A stretch of 64,000 nucleotides of DNA from Comamonadaceae bacterium. GTDB lineage: Bacteria > Pseudomonadota > Gammaproteobacteria > Burkholderiales > Burkholderiaceae_C. Position 1 is the stretch's first letter. Every line of letters begins with the position of its first letter. The translations under genes were made by a program, and so were the position numbers. The notes under the pieces are model-generated. The model did no database searches and was not told the DNA's origin. It saw nothing but the letters and a program-made list of their open reading frames with translations. The stretch spans positions 124,001 to 188,000 of the forward strand of contig CANCER010000003.1 of assembly GCA_947375135.1 (NCBI GenBank). The letters are read 5' to 3'. Shown one piece after another: positions 21,217 to 31,428 of the stretch.

Positions 21217-21801
21217 CTAGAGTGTGTGCCTCGGTATCGCCGCTGCACCGGGCACAGGTAAAGGTGCGGCAAAAGCCGCTATGCGCTGCATAAAGCGGTC
21301 CGGATCCGGCAAATAGCCATTCTCATAAGCTACCACCTGCAAATTGCCGCAGACCCGCAACAATTCTCCGGGCTGCAGGAGAAAGTCCGGCCGCGCAGGG
21401 CGGCCCACGGTTTCATTCCCGGCTGCGAATGTTTCGTATAGCAGCAGGCCACCGGGCGCCAGGCTTTGCAGCAGGACGGGCAGCAGCGGGCGCCACAGGT
21501 AGTTGGTGGCCACTACGGCACCAAAAGTGCGCGGGCCTTGCGGCGTGACAAAGGGCCAGGGACCTTTCTCAATATCCGCCTGCACCAGTTGCGCCCCGGG
21601 CACCAGGGCGCGGGCTGTGGCAATGTTCTGGTCCACGCCAAACACCGGGTGGTTGCGGGATGCAAACCACTGCAAATGGCGGCCGCTGCCGCAGGCCACA
21701 TCCAGCACCGTGCAGCCAGGCGCCAGCAGGTGCGACCAGCGGGCAATCCAGGGGGAGGGTGCGCTCAGGGCGTGTGCTGCGCTGGACGCGGGTATCACCA
21801 T
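21217..21801 (-). CDS. Class I SAM-dependent methyltransferase
   Basis: A 194-residue protein with the SAM-binding motif I VLDVACGSGRHLQWF, motif II acidic residue in VFGVDQN, AQLVQADIEKGPW and the post-motif AVVATNYLWRP. It is close to the TehB/methyltransferase-11 group; the substrate is unknown. ATG 21799-21801 leaves a 22-base gap from the preceding 41-residue gene. It lies in a minus-strand string with dapA and bamC downstream. Confidence 0.82.
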   Translation of the reverse strand: MVIPASSAAHALSAPSPWIARWSHLLAPGCTVLDVACGSGRHLQWFASRNHPVFGVDQNIATARALVPGAQLVQADIEKGPWPFVTPQGPRTFGAVVATNYLWRPLLPVLLQSLAPGGLLLYETFAAGNETVGRPARPDFLLQPGELLRVCGNLQVVAYENGYLPDPDRFMQRIAAFAAPLPVPGAAAIPRHTL

Positions 21802-21823
21802 GGACAGGCGGGCAACGGGCGTT

Positions 21824-21949
21824 TCAGAAACAGGCCCAGATCTGGTTGCTGAGCTGCAGCAAAAAGTCGGGCCGGGTGTACAGCACAAACACCCCGCCCA
21901 GCGCGGCCAGGGCCAGCAGAGTCAGAACGGTTTGCCGTTTGCGAAGCAT
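21824..21949 (-). CDS. 41-residue single-pass membrane peptide, unknown function
   Basis: MLRKRQTVLTLLALAALGGV opens with a basic N terminus and one hydrophobic helix (residues about 7-24); the tail YTRPDFLLQLSNQIWACF follows. It starts at ATG 21947-21949, 25 bases after the MFS stop, and ends 22 bases before the methyltransferase. The fixed spacing on both sides and the strong helix argue for a real gene, although it is below usual size limits. I recall similar short proteins ending in a WACF motif in related bacteria. Confidence 0.6.
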   Translation of the reverse strand: MLRKRQTVLTLLALAALGGVFVLYTRPDFLLQLSNQIWACF

Positions 21950-21974
21950 GGGGTCCCGGGTGCCGGCCTGCGCC

Positions 21975-23195
21975 TCAGGCCGCTTGGGGCTGCGGCTGGC
22001 GCGCAATCGCCACTTCCTTGATCGGCAGGTTGATCAAGGCTGCTGCCACACCCAGCGCAATGGCGATGTACCAGACGATGTCGTAGCTGCCGGTCTTGTC
22101 ATACAGGTAGCCGCCCAGCCAGACGCCCATGAACGAGCCGATCTGGTGGCTGAAAAACACAAAGCCGCTGAGCATGGAGAGGTGCGCCACGCCGAAAATC
22201 TGCGCCACCAGGGCGTTGGTCACCGGCACCGTGGACAGCCACAGCGTACCCATGACGCTCGCAAATACGTAGACCGACAGGGGCGTCAGCGGCGCCAGCA
22301 GAAAAACGCTGATGGCCACCGCACGTGCGATGTATATGAAGGCCAGGATCTTGCGTTTGGCCAGGCGCTGCCCCAGCACCCCGGCGGCATAGGTGCCAAA
22401 CACGTTGAACAGCCCGATCAGCGCCAGCGCATAACTGGCCACTTGGGGCGACAGGCCCTTGTCCTTGAGGTAGCTGGGCATGTGCACGCCAATAAACACC
22501 ACCTGAAAGCCGCACACAAAGTAACCGGCCATCAGCAGTTTGAAGCTGGGATATTTGAAGGCTTCGCGGATGGCGTGGACGATGGACTGGTCACGGGCGG
22601 GCGGCGCACTGCCTGCAAAGCCAGGCTCACGCAGTCCCCAGGCCAAGGGAGCCATCAACAGTGCGGCAAAGCCCAGCAGGACGAGAGCCTGCTGCCAACC
22701 GAACTGGCCGATCAGAAAACCTTCGGTGGGAACCATCAAAAACTGACCGAAGGAGCCGGCCGCAGCCGTCACCCCCATGGCCCAGGAGCGCTTGTCGGCG
22801 GGCACATTGCGCCCGATCACGCCGTAGACCACGGCATAGGTGGTACCGGATTGGGCGACTCCGATCAGCACACCGGCCGTCATGGCGAACATCAGCGAGC
22901 TATCGGAATAGGCCATACCCAGCAGACCCAGGCTGTAGGCGGTCGTGCCCATCAGGATGACGCGAAATGCGCCGTAACGGTCGGCCAGCATGCCGGCCAG
23001 TACCCCGGTGATACCCCAGGCCAGATTCTGGATGGCAATGGCGATGGCAAAGGTCTCACGGGTCCAGCCGTGGGCTTGGGTGATGGGTTGCAGCCACAAG
23101 CCAAAACCATGGCGTATGCCCATGGCCAGGGTGACGATGGCGGCGCCGCAAATCAACAGGCGGGTAATAGAGAGACGGGGATTCGATTCGGACAT
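21975..23195 (-). CDS. MFS transporter (monocarboxylate/oxalate-formate antiporter-like)
   Basis: A 406-residue carrier with about twelve membrane helices. Hallmarks: GIRHGFGLWLQPITQAHGW in the first loop, the MFS loop GMLADRYGAFR between helices 2 and 3, and a C-terminal half with GVLGQRLAKRK. The first-loop wording resembles the Major Facilitator group of organic-anion carriers (YbfB/OFA-like); the substrate cannot be read. The start is ATG 23193-23195; it is divergent from parE. Confidence 0.85.
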   Translation of the reverse strand: MSESNPRLSITRLLICGAAIVTLAMGIRHGFGLWLQPITQAHGWTRETFAIAIAIQNLAWGITGVLAGMLADRYGAFRVILMGTTAYSLGLLGMAYSDSSLMFAMTAGVLIGVAQSGTTYAVVYGVIGRNVPADKRSWAMGVTAAAGSFGQFLMVPTEGFLIGQFGWQQALVLLGFAALLMAPLAWGLREPGFAGSAPPARDQSIVHAIREAFKYPSFKLLMAGYFVCGFQVVFIGVHMPSYLKDKGLSPQVASYALALIGLFNVFGTYAAGVLGQRLAKRKILAFIYIARAVAISVFLLAPLTPLSVYVFASVMGTLWLSTVPVTNALVAQIFGVAHLSMLSGFVFFSHQIGSFMGVWLGGYLYDKTGSYDIVWYIAIALGVAAALINLPIKEVAIARQPQPQAA

Positions 23196-23319
23196 GGCAG
23201 CTAATGTAGCCAATCCATTGCGCGCCGGTCGTCCAACGCGGGACATCCCAGTCGGTTCTGCAGGGTTTGGCTGTTTATACGTACAGTGAAATTCGAATTC
23301 CCGGTCTACAATGCGCGCC

Positions 23320-25329
23320 ATGTCAGCCAAACCCCCCACCTCCAATTCCGAGTATTCCGAAGGCTCCATCCGCGTTCTCAAGGGCTTGGAGCCGGTCAAG
23401 CAACGCCCGGGTATGTACACCCGCACCGACAACCCGCTGCACGTGATCCAGGAAGTGCTGGACAACGCCGCTGACGAGGCGCTGGCCGGTCACGGCAAGA
23501 AGATCAAGGTCTGCCTGCACCTGGACGGCTCGGTGTCGATTGAAGACGATGGCCGGGGCATCCCCTTCGGCATGCACCCGGAAGAAAAGGCCCCGGTAAT
23601 CGAGTTGGTGTTCACCCGCCTGCATGCCGGCGGCAAATTCGACAAGGGCAAGGGCGGCGCGTACAGCTTCTCCGGCGGCCTGCACGGTGTCGGCGTGAGT
23701 GTCACCAACGCCCTGGGCAAGCGCTTGGAAGCCACCAGCTACCGCGAAGGGTCAGTGGCGCGCATTGTGTTTGCCGGCGGTGACGTGATCGAGCCCCTGG
23801 TGATCCGCAAGGCGGGTGCCATGGAAAACGGGGATGCGCTGGAAGGCCTGCGCGACCGCAAGTCCGGCACCACGGTGCGCGTCTGGCCGGACCCCAAATA
23901 CTTCGAATCCTCCGTTTTGCCGCTGGGCGACCTGACCCATTTGCTGCGCAGCAAGGCCGTGCTGATGCCCGGCGTCAGTGTCACGCTGCTCAACGAGAAG
24001 ACCAAGGAAACCCAGGCCTGGCTGTACAAGGGGGGCTTGAGCGACTACCTGATGCAGTCGCTCAACGGCGAGCCGGTGATTCCGCTGTTTGCCGGCGAGG
24101 GCTTTGCAGATGCCCAGAACGACCAGTTTGCCGACGGCGAAGGCGCCAGCTGGTGCGTGGCCTTTACCGAAGACGGCCAGCCGGTGCGTGAAAGCTATGT
24201 GAATTTGATACCTACCAGCGCCGGCGGCACGCACGAAAGCGGGCTGCGCGACGGCCTGTTCACGGCGGTGAAGAGCTTTATCGAGTTCCACAGCCTGTTG
24301 CCCAAGGGCGTCAAGCTCATGCCCGAAGACGTGTTCGCCCGCGCCAGCTATGTGCTGTCGGCCAAGGTGCTGGACCCGCAATTCCAGGGCCAGATCAAGG
24401 AGCGCCTGAACTCGCGCGACGCCGTGCGTCTGGTCTCCGGCTTTGTGCGACCCGCGTTGGAACTGTGGCTGAACCAGCATGTGGAATACGGCAAGAAGCT
24501 GGCCGAGCTGGCCATCAAGGCCGCGCAAACGCGCCAACGCGCCGGCCAGAAGGTGGAAAAGCGCAAAAGCTCCGGTGTGGCGGTGCTGCCCGGCAAGCTG
24601 ACCGATTGCGAGAGCAAAGACATCTTGTACAACGAGGTGTTTCTGGTGGAGGGTGACTCGGCGGGGGGGAGCGCCAAGATGGGCCGCAACAAGGAAAACC
24701 AGGCCGTGCTGCCCTTGCGCGGCAAGGTGCTCAACACTTGGGAAGTGGACCGCGACAGGCTGTTTGCCAACACCGAAATCCACGATATATCCGTGGCCAT
24801 CGGCGTCGACCCGCACGGCCCCAACGACACGCCGGACATGACCGGCCTGCGTTACGGCAAGGTCTGCATCCTGTCGGACGCCGACGTGGACGGCTCGCAC
24901 ATCCAGGTGCTGCTGCTCACGCTGTTCTTCCGCCATTTTCCCAAGCTGATCGAGACCGGCCATGTGTTTGTGGCCCGGCCACCGTTGTTCCGCGTGGACG
25001 CGCCGGCCCGCGGCAAGAAGCCCGCCAGCAAGGCCTATGCGCTGGACGATGGCGAGCTCACTGCCATTCTGGACAAGTTGCGCAAGGAAGGCGTGCGTGA
25101 AGGCGCCTGGACCATCAGCCGCTTCAAGGGTCTGGGCGAGATGAATGCCGAGCAGCTGTGGGACACCACGCTCAACCCCGATACCCGTCGGCTGCTGCCG
25201 GTGGCTTTGGGAGCCATCGACTTCAGCGCGACCGAAGCGCTGATCACCAAGCTGATGGGCAAGGGCGAGGCGGCAGCCCGGCGTGAGCTGATGGAATTGC
25301 ATGGGGATTCTGTGGAGGTGGATGTATGA
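23320..25329 (+). CDS. parE: DNA topoisomerase IV subunit B
   Basis: A 669-residue GyrB-type ATPase subunit that decatenates daughter chromosomes with ParC. It has the GHKL ATPase motifs DNAADEALAGH, EDDGRGIPFG and GLHGVGVSVTNALG, a transducer domain, and the TOPRIM motifs EGDSAGGSA and LSDADVDGSHI. KGLGEMNAEQLWDT is the C-terminal box. Two ATGs, 23311 and 23320, are possible; the second (MSAKPPTS) is preferred. TACAAT at 23306-23311 overlaps the first ATG and could be a -10 box, which would give a leaderless message. Confidence 0.96.
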   Translation: MSAKPPTSNSEYSEGSIRVLKGLEPVKQRPGMYTRTDNPLHVIQEVLDNAADEALAGHGKKIKVCLHLDGSVSIEDDGRGIPFGMHPEEKAPVIELVFTRLHAGGKFDKGKGGAYSFSGGLHGVGVSVTNALGKRLEATSYREGSVARIVFAGGDVIEPLVIRKAGAMENGDALEGLRDRKSGTTVRVWPDPKYFESSVLPLGDLTHLLRSKAVLMPGVSVTLLNEKTKETQAWLYKGGLSDYLMQSLNGEPVIPLFAGEGFADAQNDQFADGEGASWCVAFTEDGQPVRESYVNLIPTSAGGTHESGLRDGLFTAVKSFIEFHSLLPKGVKLMPEDVFARASYVLSAKVLDPQFQGQIKERLNSRDAVRLVSGFVRPALELWLNQHVEYGKKLAELAIKAAQTRQRAGQKVEKRKSSGVAVLPGKLTDCESKDILYNEVFLVEGDSAGGSAKMGRNKENQAVLPLRGKVLNTWEVDRDRLFANTEIHDISVAIGVDPHGPNDTPDMTGLRYGKVCILSDADVDGSHIQVLLLTLFFRHFPKLIETGHVFVARPPLFRVDAPARGKKPASKAYALDDGELTAILDKLRKEGVREGAWTISRFKGLGEMNAEQLWDTTLNPDTRRLLPVALGAIDFSATEALITKLMGKGEAAARRELMELHGDSVEVDV

Positions 25330-25997
25330 GCTTTGCACGACGACGTGGCCTGGCACACAGGGGGGCATTGCTGGTGTTTCTGGTGATGCTGGCGATGCCC
25401 TTTTTTGCCATGGCGCAAGACAGTCCGGAAGGGGTTGTAGCGAACGTTCCAGCCCCGGTGATGCAAGCCACGTACAACATTCCGGAGTCGGCGAGCTCTG
25501 CCGTGCCCTGGTACCAGCACATCGAGGACGCAGCCAAAGCCTATGGCGTGGACGCGCACTTGCTGCAGGCGGTGGTGAAGGTGGAATCCAACTTCGACCC
25601 CAATGCAGTCTCCCGTTCCGGCGCTATCGGGCTGATGCAAATCATGCCGGCCACTGCGGCCGGTTTCATCGGTCTGCGTGGAACACGGCAGTCGCTGAAT
25701 CAGCAGTTGATGGATCCGGCCATCAACGTGCATGCGGGCGCTCTCTATCTGCGTTCCTTGCTGGATACCTTTTCCCACCGTGTTGACCTCGCCCTGGCGG
25801 CCTACAACGCAGGCAGCGGCAACGTGCGCAAGGCGGGTAACCGCGTGCCGCCTAACGGCGAAACGCCCCAGTTTGTGAAAAAAGTGACCGCGCTGTACGC
25901 CAGCATCAAAGCCGCAGCCCTCGCGGAACAAACGGCACCGGCCGCCGCTGAGACCTCCGGATTCAGCACGGCACAGCCCGTGTTTGTGCCGCAGTGA
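25326..25997 (+). CDS. Lytic transglycosylase (SLT/Slt70 family)
   Basis: A 223-residue exported protein. The signal peptide (residues 1-30, FLVMLAMPFFAMAQ) is followed by an SLT domain with catalytic Glu87 in VVKVESNFDPNAVSRSGA, then GLMQIMPATA and the AALAAYNAG-like LALAAYNAGSGNVR. It cleaves peptidoglycan glycan strands forming anhydromuramic ends. The start codon overlaps the parE stop (ATGA), so translation is coupled to a cytoplasmic topoisomerase subunit. It ends 25 bases before parC. The C-terminal tail is Ala/Pro rich. Confidence 0.9.
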   Translation: MSFARRRGLAHRGALLVFLVMLAMPFFAMAQDSPEGVVANVPAPVMQATYNIPESASSAVPWYQHIEDAAKAYGVDAHLLQAVVKVESNFDPNAVSRSGAIGLMQIMPATAAGFIGLRGTRQSLNQQLMDPAINVHAGALYLRSLLDTFSHRVDLALAAYNAGSGNVRKAGNRVPPNGETPQFVKKVTALYASIKAAALAEQTAPAAAETSGFSTAQPVFVPQ

Positions 25998-26022
25998 TGT
26001 GCACCCCATTTGATTCCAACGC

Positions 26023-28401
26023 ATGACCGAAGACCTTTTGACCCCCTTGAACCCGCCCGCTGACGGCGACGATGGCCTGAACCTGGCCACCTACGCCCAG
26101 CGCGCCTACCTCGAATACGCGCTCTCCGTCGTCAAGGGCCGCGCCCTGCCGGACGCCTGCGACGGCCAGAAGCCGGTGCAGCGGCGCATTTTGTATTCCA
26201 TGTCGCGCATGGGGCTGGGCTTTGGCGGCGCCAATGGCAACACCGGTGCCAAGCCGGTCAAGTGCGCCCGCGTCGTCGGCGATGTGCTGGGCCGCTTCCA
26301 CCCGCACGGCGACCAGGCCGCGTATGAGGCCCTGGTGCGCATGGCGCAGGACTTTTCGCAGCGCTATCCGCTGATCGACGGCCAGGGCAATTTCGGCTCG
26401 CGCGACGGCGACGGTGCCGCCGCGATGCGCTACACCGAGGCGCGTCTGGCCAAGATCACCTCGTTGTTGCTGGACGAAATCGACCAGGGCACGGTGGACT
26501 TCCAGCCCAATTACGACGGCTCTACCGAAGAGCCTTGCCAGCTGCCCGCGCGGCTTCCGTTCTCGCTGCTCAACGGCGCCAGCGGCATTGCCGTGGGGCT
26601 GGCTACCGAAATCCCCAGCCACAACCTGCGCGAGGTGGCCGACGCCTGCATCGCACTGATCAAGACGCCGCAGTTGTCTGAGGCCGAGCTGTTCGCCATC
26701 ATTCCGGGCCCGGACTTTCCCGGCGGCGGCCAGATTATCAGCCCGGCCGGCGACATTGCCGACGCCTACCGCAGCGGTCGCGGCTCGCTCAAATGCCGGG
26801 CCCGCTGGAAGATCGAAGACCTGGCGCGCGGCCAGTGGCAGCTCGTCGTCACCGAGCTGCCGCCGGGTGTGAGCACCCAGCGCGTGTTGGAAGAAATTGA
26901 AGAGCTGACCAACCCCAAGGTCAAAACCGGCAAAAAGGCCTTGTCGCAAGACCAGAACCAGCTGAAAGCCAGCATCCTGTCGGTGCTGGACGTGGTGCGC
27001 GACGAGTCCGGCAAGGAAAACGCCGTGCGCCTGGTGTTCGAGCCCAAGACCAGTCGCATCGAACAGCAAGAGCTGATCACGGCCCTGCTGGCGCACACCA
27101 GCCTGGAATCTTCCTCGCCCATCAACCTGACCATGGTGGGCTTGGACGGCCGGCCCACGCAGAAGTCTCTGCGCCAGATGCTCAACGAGTGGATCAGTTT
27201 CCGCCAGACCACCATCGAGCGCAGAAGCCGCCACCGCCTGAATAAGGTGCTGGACCGCATCCACATCCTCGAAGGACGGCAGACGGTTCTGCTGAACATC
27301 GATGAGGTGATTGCCATCATCCGCCAGAGCGACGAGCCCAAGGCGGCGCTGATTGCGCGCTTCAACTTGAGCGACCGGCAGGCTGAAGACATTCTCGAAA
27401 TCCGCCTGCGCCAACTGGCGCGCCTGGAGGCCATCAAGATCGAGCAGGAGCTCTCTGAATTGCGCATCGAGCAGGGCAAGCTGGAAGAAATCATCAACAA
27501 CCCCGCAGCCCTGCGCCGCTTGATGATCAAGGAAATTGAGGCCGACGCCAAGACCTTTGCCGACGACCGCCGCACCCTGATACAGACCGAGAAAAAGGCC
27601 GTGGCCGAAGTCAAGGTGGTGGACGAGGCGCTGACCGTGGTGGTCAGTCAGAAGGGCTGGGTGCGCACGCGCTTGGGCCACGGCATTGATCCCGGCACCT
27701 TTGCCTTCAAGGCCGGCGACGGCCTGTACGACACCTTTGAGTGCCGCAGCGTCGACACGCTGCTGGTGTTCGGGTCGAATGGCCGCGTCTATTCGGTGGC
27801 GGTGTCGCTGCTGCCGGGTGGACGGGGTGATGGGCAGCCGGTGACCACTCTGCTCGAACTGGAGAGTGGCACCCAACTCCTGTATTACTTCGCCGGCCCG
27901 GCGGCTGCCACGTTGCTGCTCAGCAGCACGGGTGGCTACGGCTTCACGGCCACGGTGGCGAATCTGATTTCACGCCAGAAGGCGGGCAAGTCCTTTGTCA
28001 CCTGTAACGCAGGAGAAACCCTGTGCAAGCCCTCGCTGGTGAGTGGCGCGCAGGGCAGGGTGCTGACCCCCGGGACGGCGGCGCCGCTGGTGGCCCCGGC
28101 CACCCATGTGGCCTGTGCCTCCACCGGCGGGCGCATCCTGACCTTCGAGATCAGCGAGCTCAAATCCATGGCCACCGGCGGGCGCGGCCTGATGCTGCTG
28201 GACCTGGAAGACAAGGACACGCTGGCCGGTGCGGCTGCCTACACGCGCAGCATCCGCATTGACGGCATAGGCCGCGGCGGCAAGGAGCGCGACGAGACGC
28301 TGGAAATCCGCAGCCTCAACAACGCCCGCGCCGCGCGCGGTCGCAAGGGCAAGGCGGCGGACCTGGGCTTCAAGCCCACGGGCATCACCCGCGTCGAGTA
28401 A
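26023..28401 (+). CDS. parC: DNA topoisomerase IV subunit A
   Basis: A 792-residue DNA-cleaving subunit. The winged-helix active site contains [34 protein letters not shown] (the quinolone-resistance region) and catalytic Tyr137 in [11 protein letters not shown]. The C-terminal beta-pinwheel is represented by repeats such as [13 protein letters not shown]. Somewhat longer than the E. coli protein (752). The frame is intact. Downstream of slt in a parE-slt-parC operon. Confidence 0.96.
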   Translation: MTEDLLTPLNPPADGDDGLNLATYAQRAYLEYALSVVKGRALPDACDGQKPVQRRILYSMSRMGLGFGGANGNTGAKPVKCARVVGDVLGRFHPHGDQAAYEALVRMAQDFSQRYPLIDGQGNFGSRDGDGAAAMRYTEARLAKITSLLLDEIDQGTVDFQPNYDGSTEEPCQLPARLPFSLLNGASGIAVGLATEIPSHNLREVADACIALIKTPQLSEAELFAIIPGPDFPGGGQIISPAGDIADAYRSGRGSLKCRARWKIEDLARGQWQLVVTELPPGVSTQRVLEEIEELTNPKVKTGKKALSQDQNQLKASILSVLDVVRDESGKENAVRLVFEPKTSRIEQQELITALLAHTSLESSSPINLTMVGLDGRPTQKSLRQMLNEWISFRQTTIERRSRHRLNKVLDRIHILEGRQTVLLNIDEVIAIIRQSDEPKAALIARFNLSDRQAEDILEIRLRQLARLEAIKIEQELSELRIEQGKLEEIINNPAALRRLMIKEIEADAKTFADDRRTLIQTEKKAVAEVKVVDEALTVVVSQKGWVRTRLGHGIDPGTFAFKAGDGLYDTFECRSVDTLLVFGSNGRVYSVAVSLLPGGRGDGQPVTTLLELESGTQLLYYFAGPAAATLLLSSTGGYGFTATVANLISRQKAGKSFVTCNAGETLCKPSLVSGAQGRVLTPGTAAPLVAPATHVACASTGGRILTFEISELKSMATGGRGLMLLDLEDKDTLAGAAAYTRSIRIDGIGRGGKERDETLEIRSLNNARAARGRKGKAADLGFKPTGITRVE

Positions 28402-28477
28402 GTTGCTTGGCAACGTGCCTTGATGCCGCGCAAATGCGGCGTCAGTTACGCAAAAGTTCGCCGTATCACAATGAACC

Positions 28478-29656
28478 ATGGATAAAAATATGGTGATCTC
28501 GGGTGGCGGTATCGGCGGCTTGGCAACTGCCCTGGCCTGTGCGCGTGCGGGGCGGAAGGTGAGTCTGCTGGAACAGTCCCTGGTCTTTGGCGAGGTGGGT
28601 GCCGGTATTCAGCTGGGCCCCAATGTGGTGAAGGTACTCGAAGGCCTGGGCGTGGGAGACGCCTTGTGCCGTGTGGCCGCATTCCCCGCGCAACTGGAAG
28701 TGCGCAACGCCACCACCACCGAGCGCCTGGGCGTGCTGCCCCTGGGGAGAACCGCCGTGCAGCGCTATGGCGCGGCCTATGCAACCATTGCGCGCGCCGA
28801 CCTGCACATGCTGTTGCTTGAGGCGGTGCGTGCCCATGGTGGCGCAGACCTGCACCTGGATTCGCGTGTCATCGGTATCACCCAGAATGCGCACGGTGTG
28901 CGTGTGGAAACCGTGCAGGACCAGGTCTTTGAAACGCCGCTGCTGGTCGGTGCGGACGGCTTGTGGAGCCAGGTGCGCAAGCACGTGGTGGAAAACGATG
29001 TGGCACCGCGCGCGACCGGGCACCTGGCCTTCCGGGCCATGTTGCCGCAAAGCGCATTGCCGGTCTCCCTGCGCACGCAGGTGGTTACGGCCTGGATGGG
29101 ACCTGATTTTCATGCGGTGCACTACCCGGTGCGCTCTGGCGAATGGCTGAACGTGGTGTGCATCGTGAACGGCAAGGTGTCGGGCGACCCCGAGTCCTGG
29201 GACCACAGCGCCAATGCCCAGGAACTGCGCAGCCGCATGGCAAAGGCCCGTGGCCGGTTGCGGGACTTGATTTACGCCGTCGACCAATGGCGCTTGTGGC
29301 CTTTGTTGGATCGGCCGCCCATGGCGGGCCCGGCCGAACATGCCAAAGGCCGCATTGCCTTGCTGGGCGATGCGGCCCACCCCATGCGCCCCTATCTGGC
29401 GCAGGGCGCCGGCATGGCCATCGAAGACGCCGCCGCGCTGGCGAACTGCCTCAGCGAGTCCCCGGACCAGGTTGCGCAGGCCTTGTCGCGCTACGCCGAC
29501 CTGCGCTGGCAGCGCAACGCCCGCGTACAGGCGCGCGCCATCCGCAACGGTGAGATCTACCACTTGAAGGGCTTGCAGCAGGTGGGGCGTGACATCGCTC
29601 TCAAACTGCTGGGCTCCCGGTTGATGGACGTGCCCTGGCTGTACAAAGGCCCTTAA
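28478..29656 (+). CDS. FAD-dependent aromatic monooxygenase (3-hydroxybenzoate 6-hydroxylase/salicylate hydroxylase-like)
   Basis: A 392-residue class A flavoprotein hydroxylase. It shows the FAD dinucleotide motif VISGGGIGGLATALACARAG, the DG motif LVGADGLWSQVR and the second FAD motif RIALLGDAAHPMRPYLAQGA. The conserved VGAGIQLGPNVVKVLEGLG is typical of the salicylate and 3-hydroxybenzoate hydroxylases. No ring-cleavage or aromatic regulator gene is near, so the true substrate is uncertain. It starts at ATG 28478, 76 bases beyond parC. Confidence 0.88.
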   Translation: MDKNMVISGGGIGGLATALACARAGRKVSLLEQSLVFGEVGAGIQLGPNVVKVLEGLGVGDALCRVAAFPAQLEVRNATTTERLGVLPLGRTAVQRYGAAYATIARADLHMLLLEAVRAHGGADLHLDSRVIGITQNAHGVRVETVQDQVFETPLLVGADGLWSQVRKHVVENDVAPRATGHLAFRAMLPQSALPVSLRTQVVTAWMGPDFHAVHYPVRSGEWLNVVCIVNGKVSGDPESWDHSANAQELRSRMAKARGRLRDLIYAVDQWRLWPLLDRPPMAGPAEHAKGRIALLGDAAHPMRPYLAQGAGMAIEDAAALANCLSESPDQVAQALSRYADLRWQRNARVQARAIRNGEIYHLKGLQQVGRDIALKLLGSRLMDVPWLYKGP

Positions 29657-29743
29657 AGCGCCGGGGGGGTAGAGTCCTGGCGCTAAACTTCAAAGACTCA
29701 CAGCCAGCCGCCAGCATAACGAGATGCCTCACCAGTACACACC

Positions 29744-31303
29744 ATGAAACCATTGCAAGCCCACCCCGATTTCTGCATCACAGCCTGTCGCCTCACGCGC
29801 ATGGCTGCTGCGCTCGGCATAGCAGGTGCATTGGCTGCCTGCGCCGGCACGGGTGAATTTTCCGCACGCAACGCGCAGCTGAACCAGATCCGCAACGTGG
29901 TGGTGATTTACGCAGAGAACCACAGCTTCGACAATATCTACGGCCTGTTCCCCCGTGCCAACGGCATCGCCCAAGCCACGCCGGAACAAAAGCTGCAGCT
30001 GGACCACGACGGCAAGCCCTTGAAAAAGCTGCTTACTTTCGGCGCGGATGGCAAGCCCGATGCCGGCTTTCCCGTGATGCCCAATGCACCTTTTCGCATT
30101 GATGCGCCGCCGGTGAGCCGCGCGCCCACGCAAATCGTGCCCAGCCCTACGCACCTGTTCTACAACAACCAGGAGCAGATCAATGGCGGCAAGAACAACC
30201 GTTTTGCCGCCATGTCGGCCGTGGGCGGGTGGGTCATGGGGCATTACGACGGCAGCCAGTTCCGCCTGTGGCAATGGGCCAAAGACTACACGCTGGCTGA
30301 CAACTTTTACATGGGCGCGTTTGGTGGCTCTTACCTGAACCACCAGTACCTGGTGTGCGCCTGTGCCCCGCGCTTTGACAGCGCACCGGACTTCATGCGG
30401 GCGCAACTGGATTCGGATGGAAAGTTGCAAAAGCGTACGGGTTCGCCCTCGGCCAACGAGGCAGCCGTGCAACTGGTCAACGCCGGCCAGGTCACGCCCG
30501 ATGGCTACTCCATCAACACCACCCAACCCCCGTACCAGCCCAGCGGCATACCGCCTGCAGCCCAGGGTGCGCGTGAACTGGCCAATCCCGCAGGCCTTGC
30601 CCGCAACGGCGGCAATCCGGACCTGCCACTGCCGCCGCAGACCAACAAGACCATTGGCGACACCTTGTCAGCCAAGGGAGTGGACTGGGCCTGGTACGCC
30701 GGCGGCTACCAGCGCGCATTGCGTGACGGAATGCAGGACCCTGCCACGCCCCGCAAGGTGATTTACACCAAAGGCGCGGACTGGCCTAACTTCCAGCCGC
30801 ATCACCAGCCCTTCAACTATTTCGCGAATTACGCCCCCGGTACGGCTGCGCGTGCGCAGCACCTGCGTGATGGCGAGGACTTCGCAATGGCCATTGATGC
30901 CGGCCGCTTACCGCCGGTATCCTTCTACAAGCCCGCAGGGGTCCACACCCAGCACCCCAGCTACACCGACATGGTGACCGGCGACCGGCATATTGCCGAC
31001 TTGCTGGACAAACTCAAGGCCAGCCCGCAGTGGAAGAGCATGCTGGTCATCGTTACCTACGACGAGAACGGCGGTTACTGGGACCACGCCACGCCGCCCA
31101 CCGGCGCCGGCTGGGCTGACCGCTGGGGACCGGGCACCCGCATTCCGGCACTGTTGATAGGCCCGTCGGTAAAAAAGGGGTTTGTGGACTCCACGTCCTA
31201 TGACACCGGCTCCATCCTCAAGTTGCTGACCCGCCGCTTTGGACTGGAAGCCCTGTCGGGCGTGCGCGAAAAGGTCGGGGACTTGACCAGCGCCCTGGAG
31301 TGA
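29744..31303 (+). CDS. AcpA/phospholipase C-type phosphoesterase lipoprotein
   Basis: A 519-residue exported enzyme of the phosphoesterase family (PF04185) that includes acid phosphatase AcpA and phospholipases C. Metal and catalytic motifs: VVIYAENHSFDNIYGLFP, nucleophile Ser in MGAFGGSYLNHQYLV and VTYDENGGYWDHATPP. The N terminus has an unusual long leader, then a lipobox LAACAG (Cys33), so a lipid-anchored periplasmic or surface protein is expected. The sequence is closer to AcpA than to haemolytic phospholipase C. It probably scavenges phosphate. A single-gene unit between the monooxygenase and terC. Confidence 0.87.
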   Translation: MKPLQAHPDFCITACRLTRMAAALGIAGALAACAGTGEFSARNAQLNQIRNVVVIYAENHSFDNIYGLFPRANGIAQATPEQKLQLDHDGKPLKKLLTFGADGKPDAGFPVMPNAPFRIDAPPVSRAPTQIVPSPTHLFYNNQEQINGGKNNRFAAMSAVGGWVMGHYDGSQFRLWQWAKDYTLADNFYMGAFGGSYLNHQYLVCACAPRFDSAPDFMRAQLDSDGKLQKRTGSPSANEAAVQLVNAGQVTPDGYSINTTQPPYQPSGIPPAAQGARELANPAGLARNGGNPDLPLPPQTNKTIGDTLSAKGVDWAWYAGGYQRALRDGMQDPATPRKVIYTKGADWPNFQPHHQPFNYFANYAPGTAARAQHLRDGEDFAMAIDAGRLPPVSFYKPAGVHTQHPSYTDMVTGDRHIADLLDKLKASPQWKSMLVIVTYDENGGYWDHATPPTGAGWADRWGPGTRIPALLIGPSVKKGFVDSTSYDTGSILKLLTRRFGLEALSGVREKVGDLTSALE

Positions 31304-31428
31304 GCGGCCCCTTAGCCGCACAGGGATACGGAGTGCGCCTGTCCGTGGGCCACTCACCGGCTGGCTGCATGCTGCACTGGCTGAAATGGGGCGAGATCCG
31401 CCGTTTACTTTACCGAGGATAGAAAAAG

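Noticed and set aside
23752..25368. Long antisense frame over parE
   Set aside because: Same reason; the parE frame is complete and its codon pattern explains the antisense opening.
31304..31428. Possible manganese riboswitch (yybP-ykoY type) upstream of terC
   Set aside because: The gene family often has one, but the leader shows no recognisable GGGGAGUAG-type loop pair or consistent stems, so it is not claimed.
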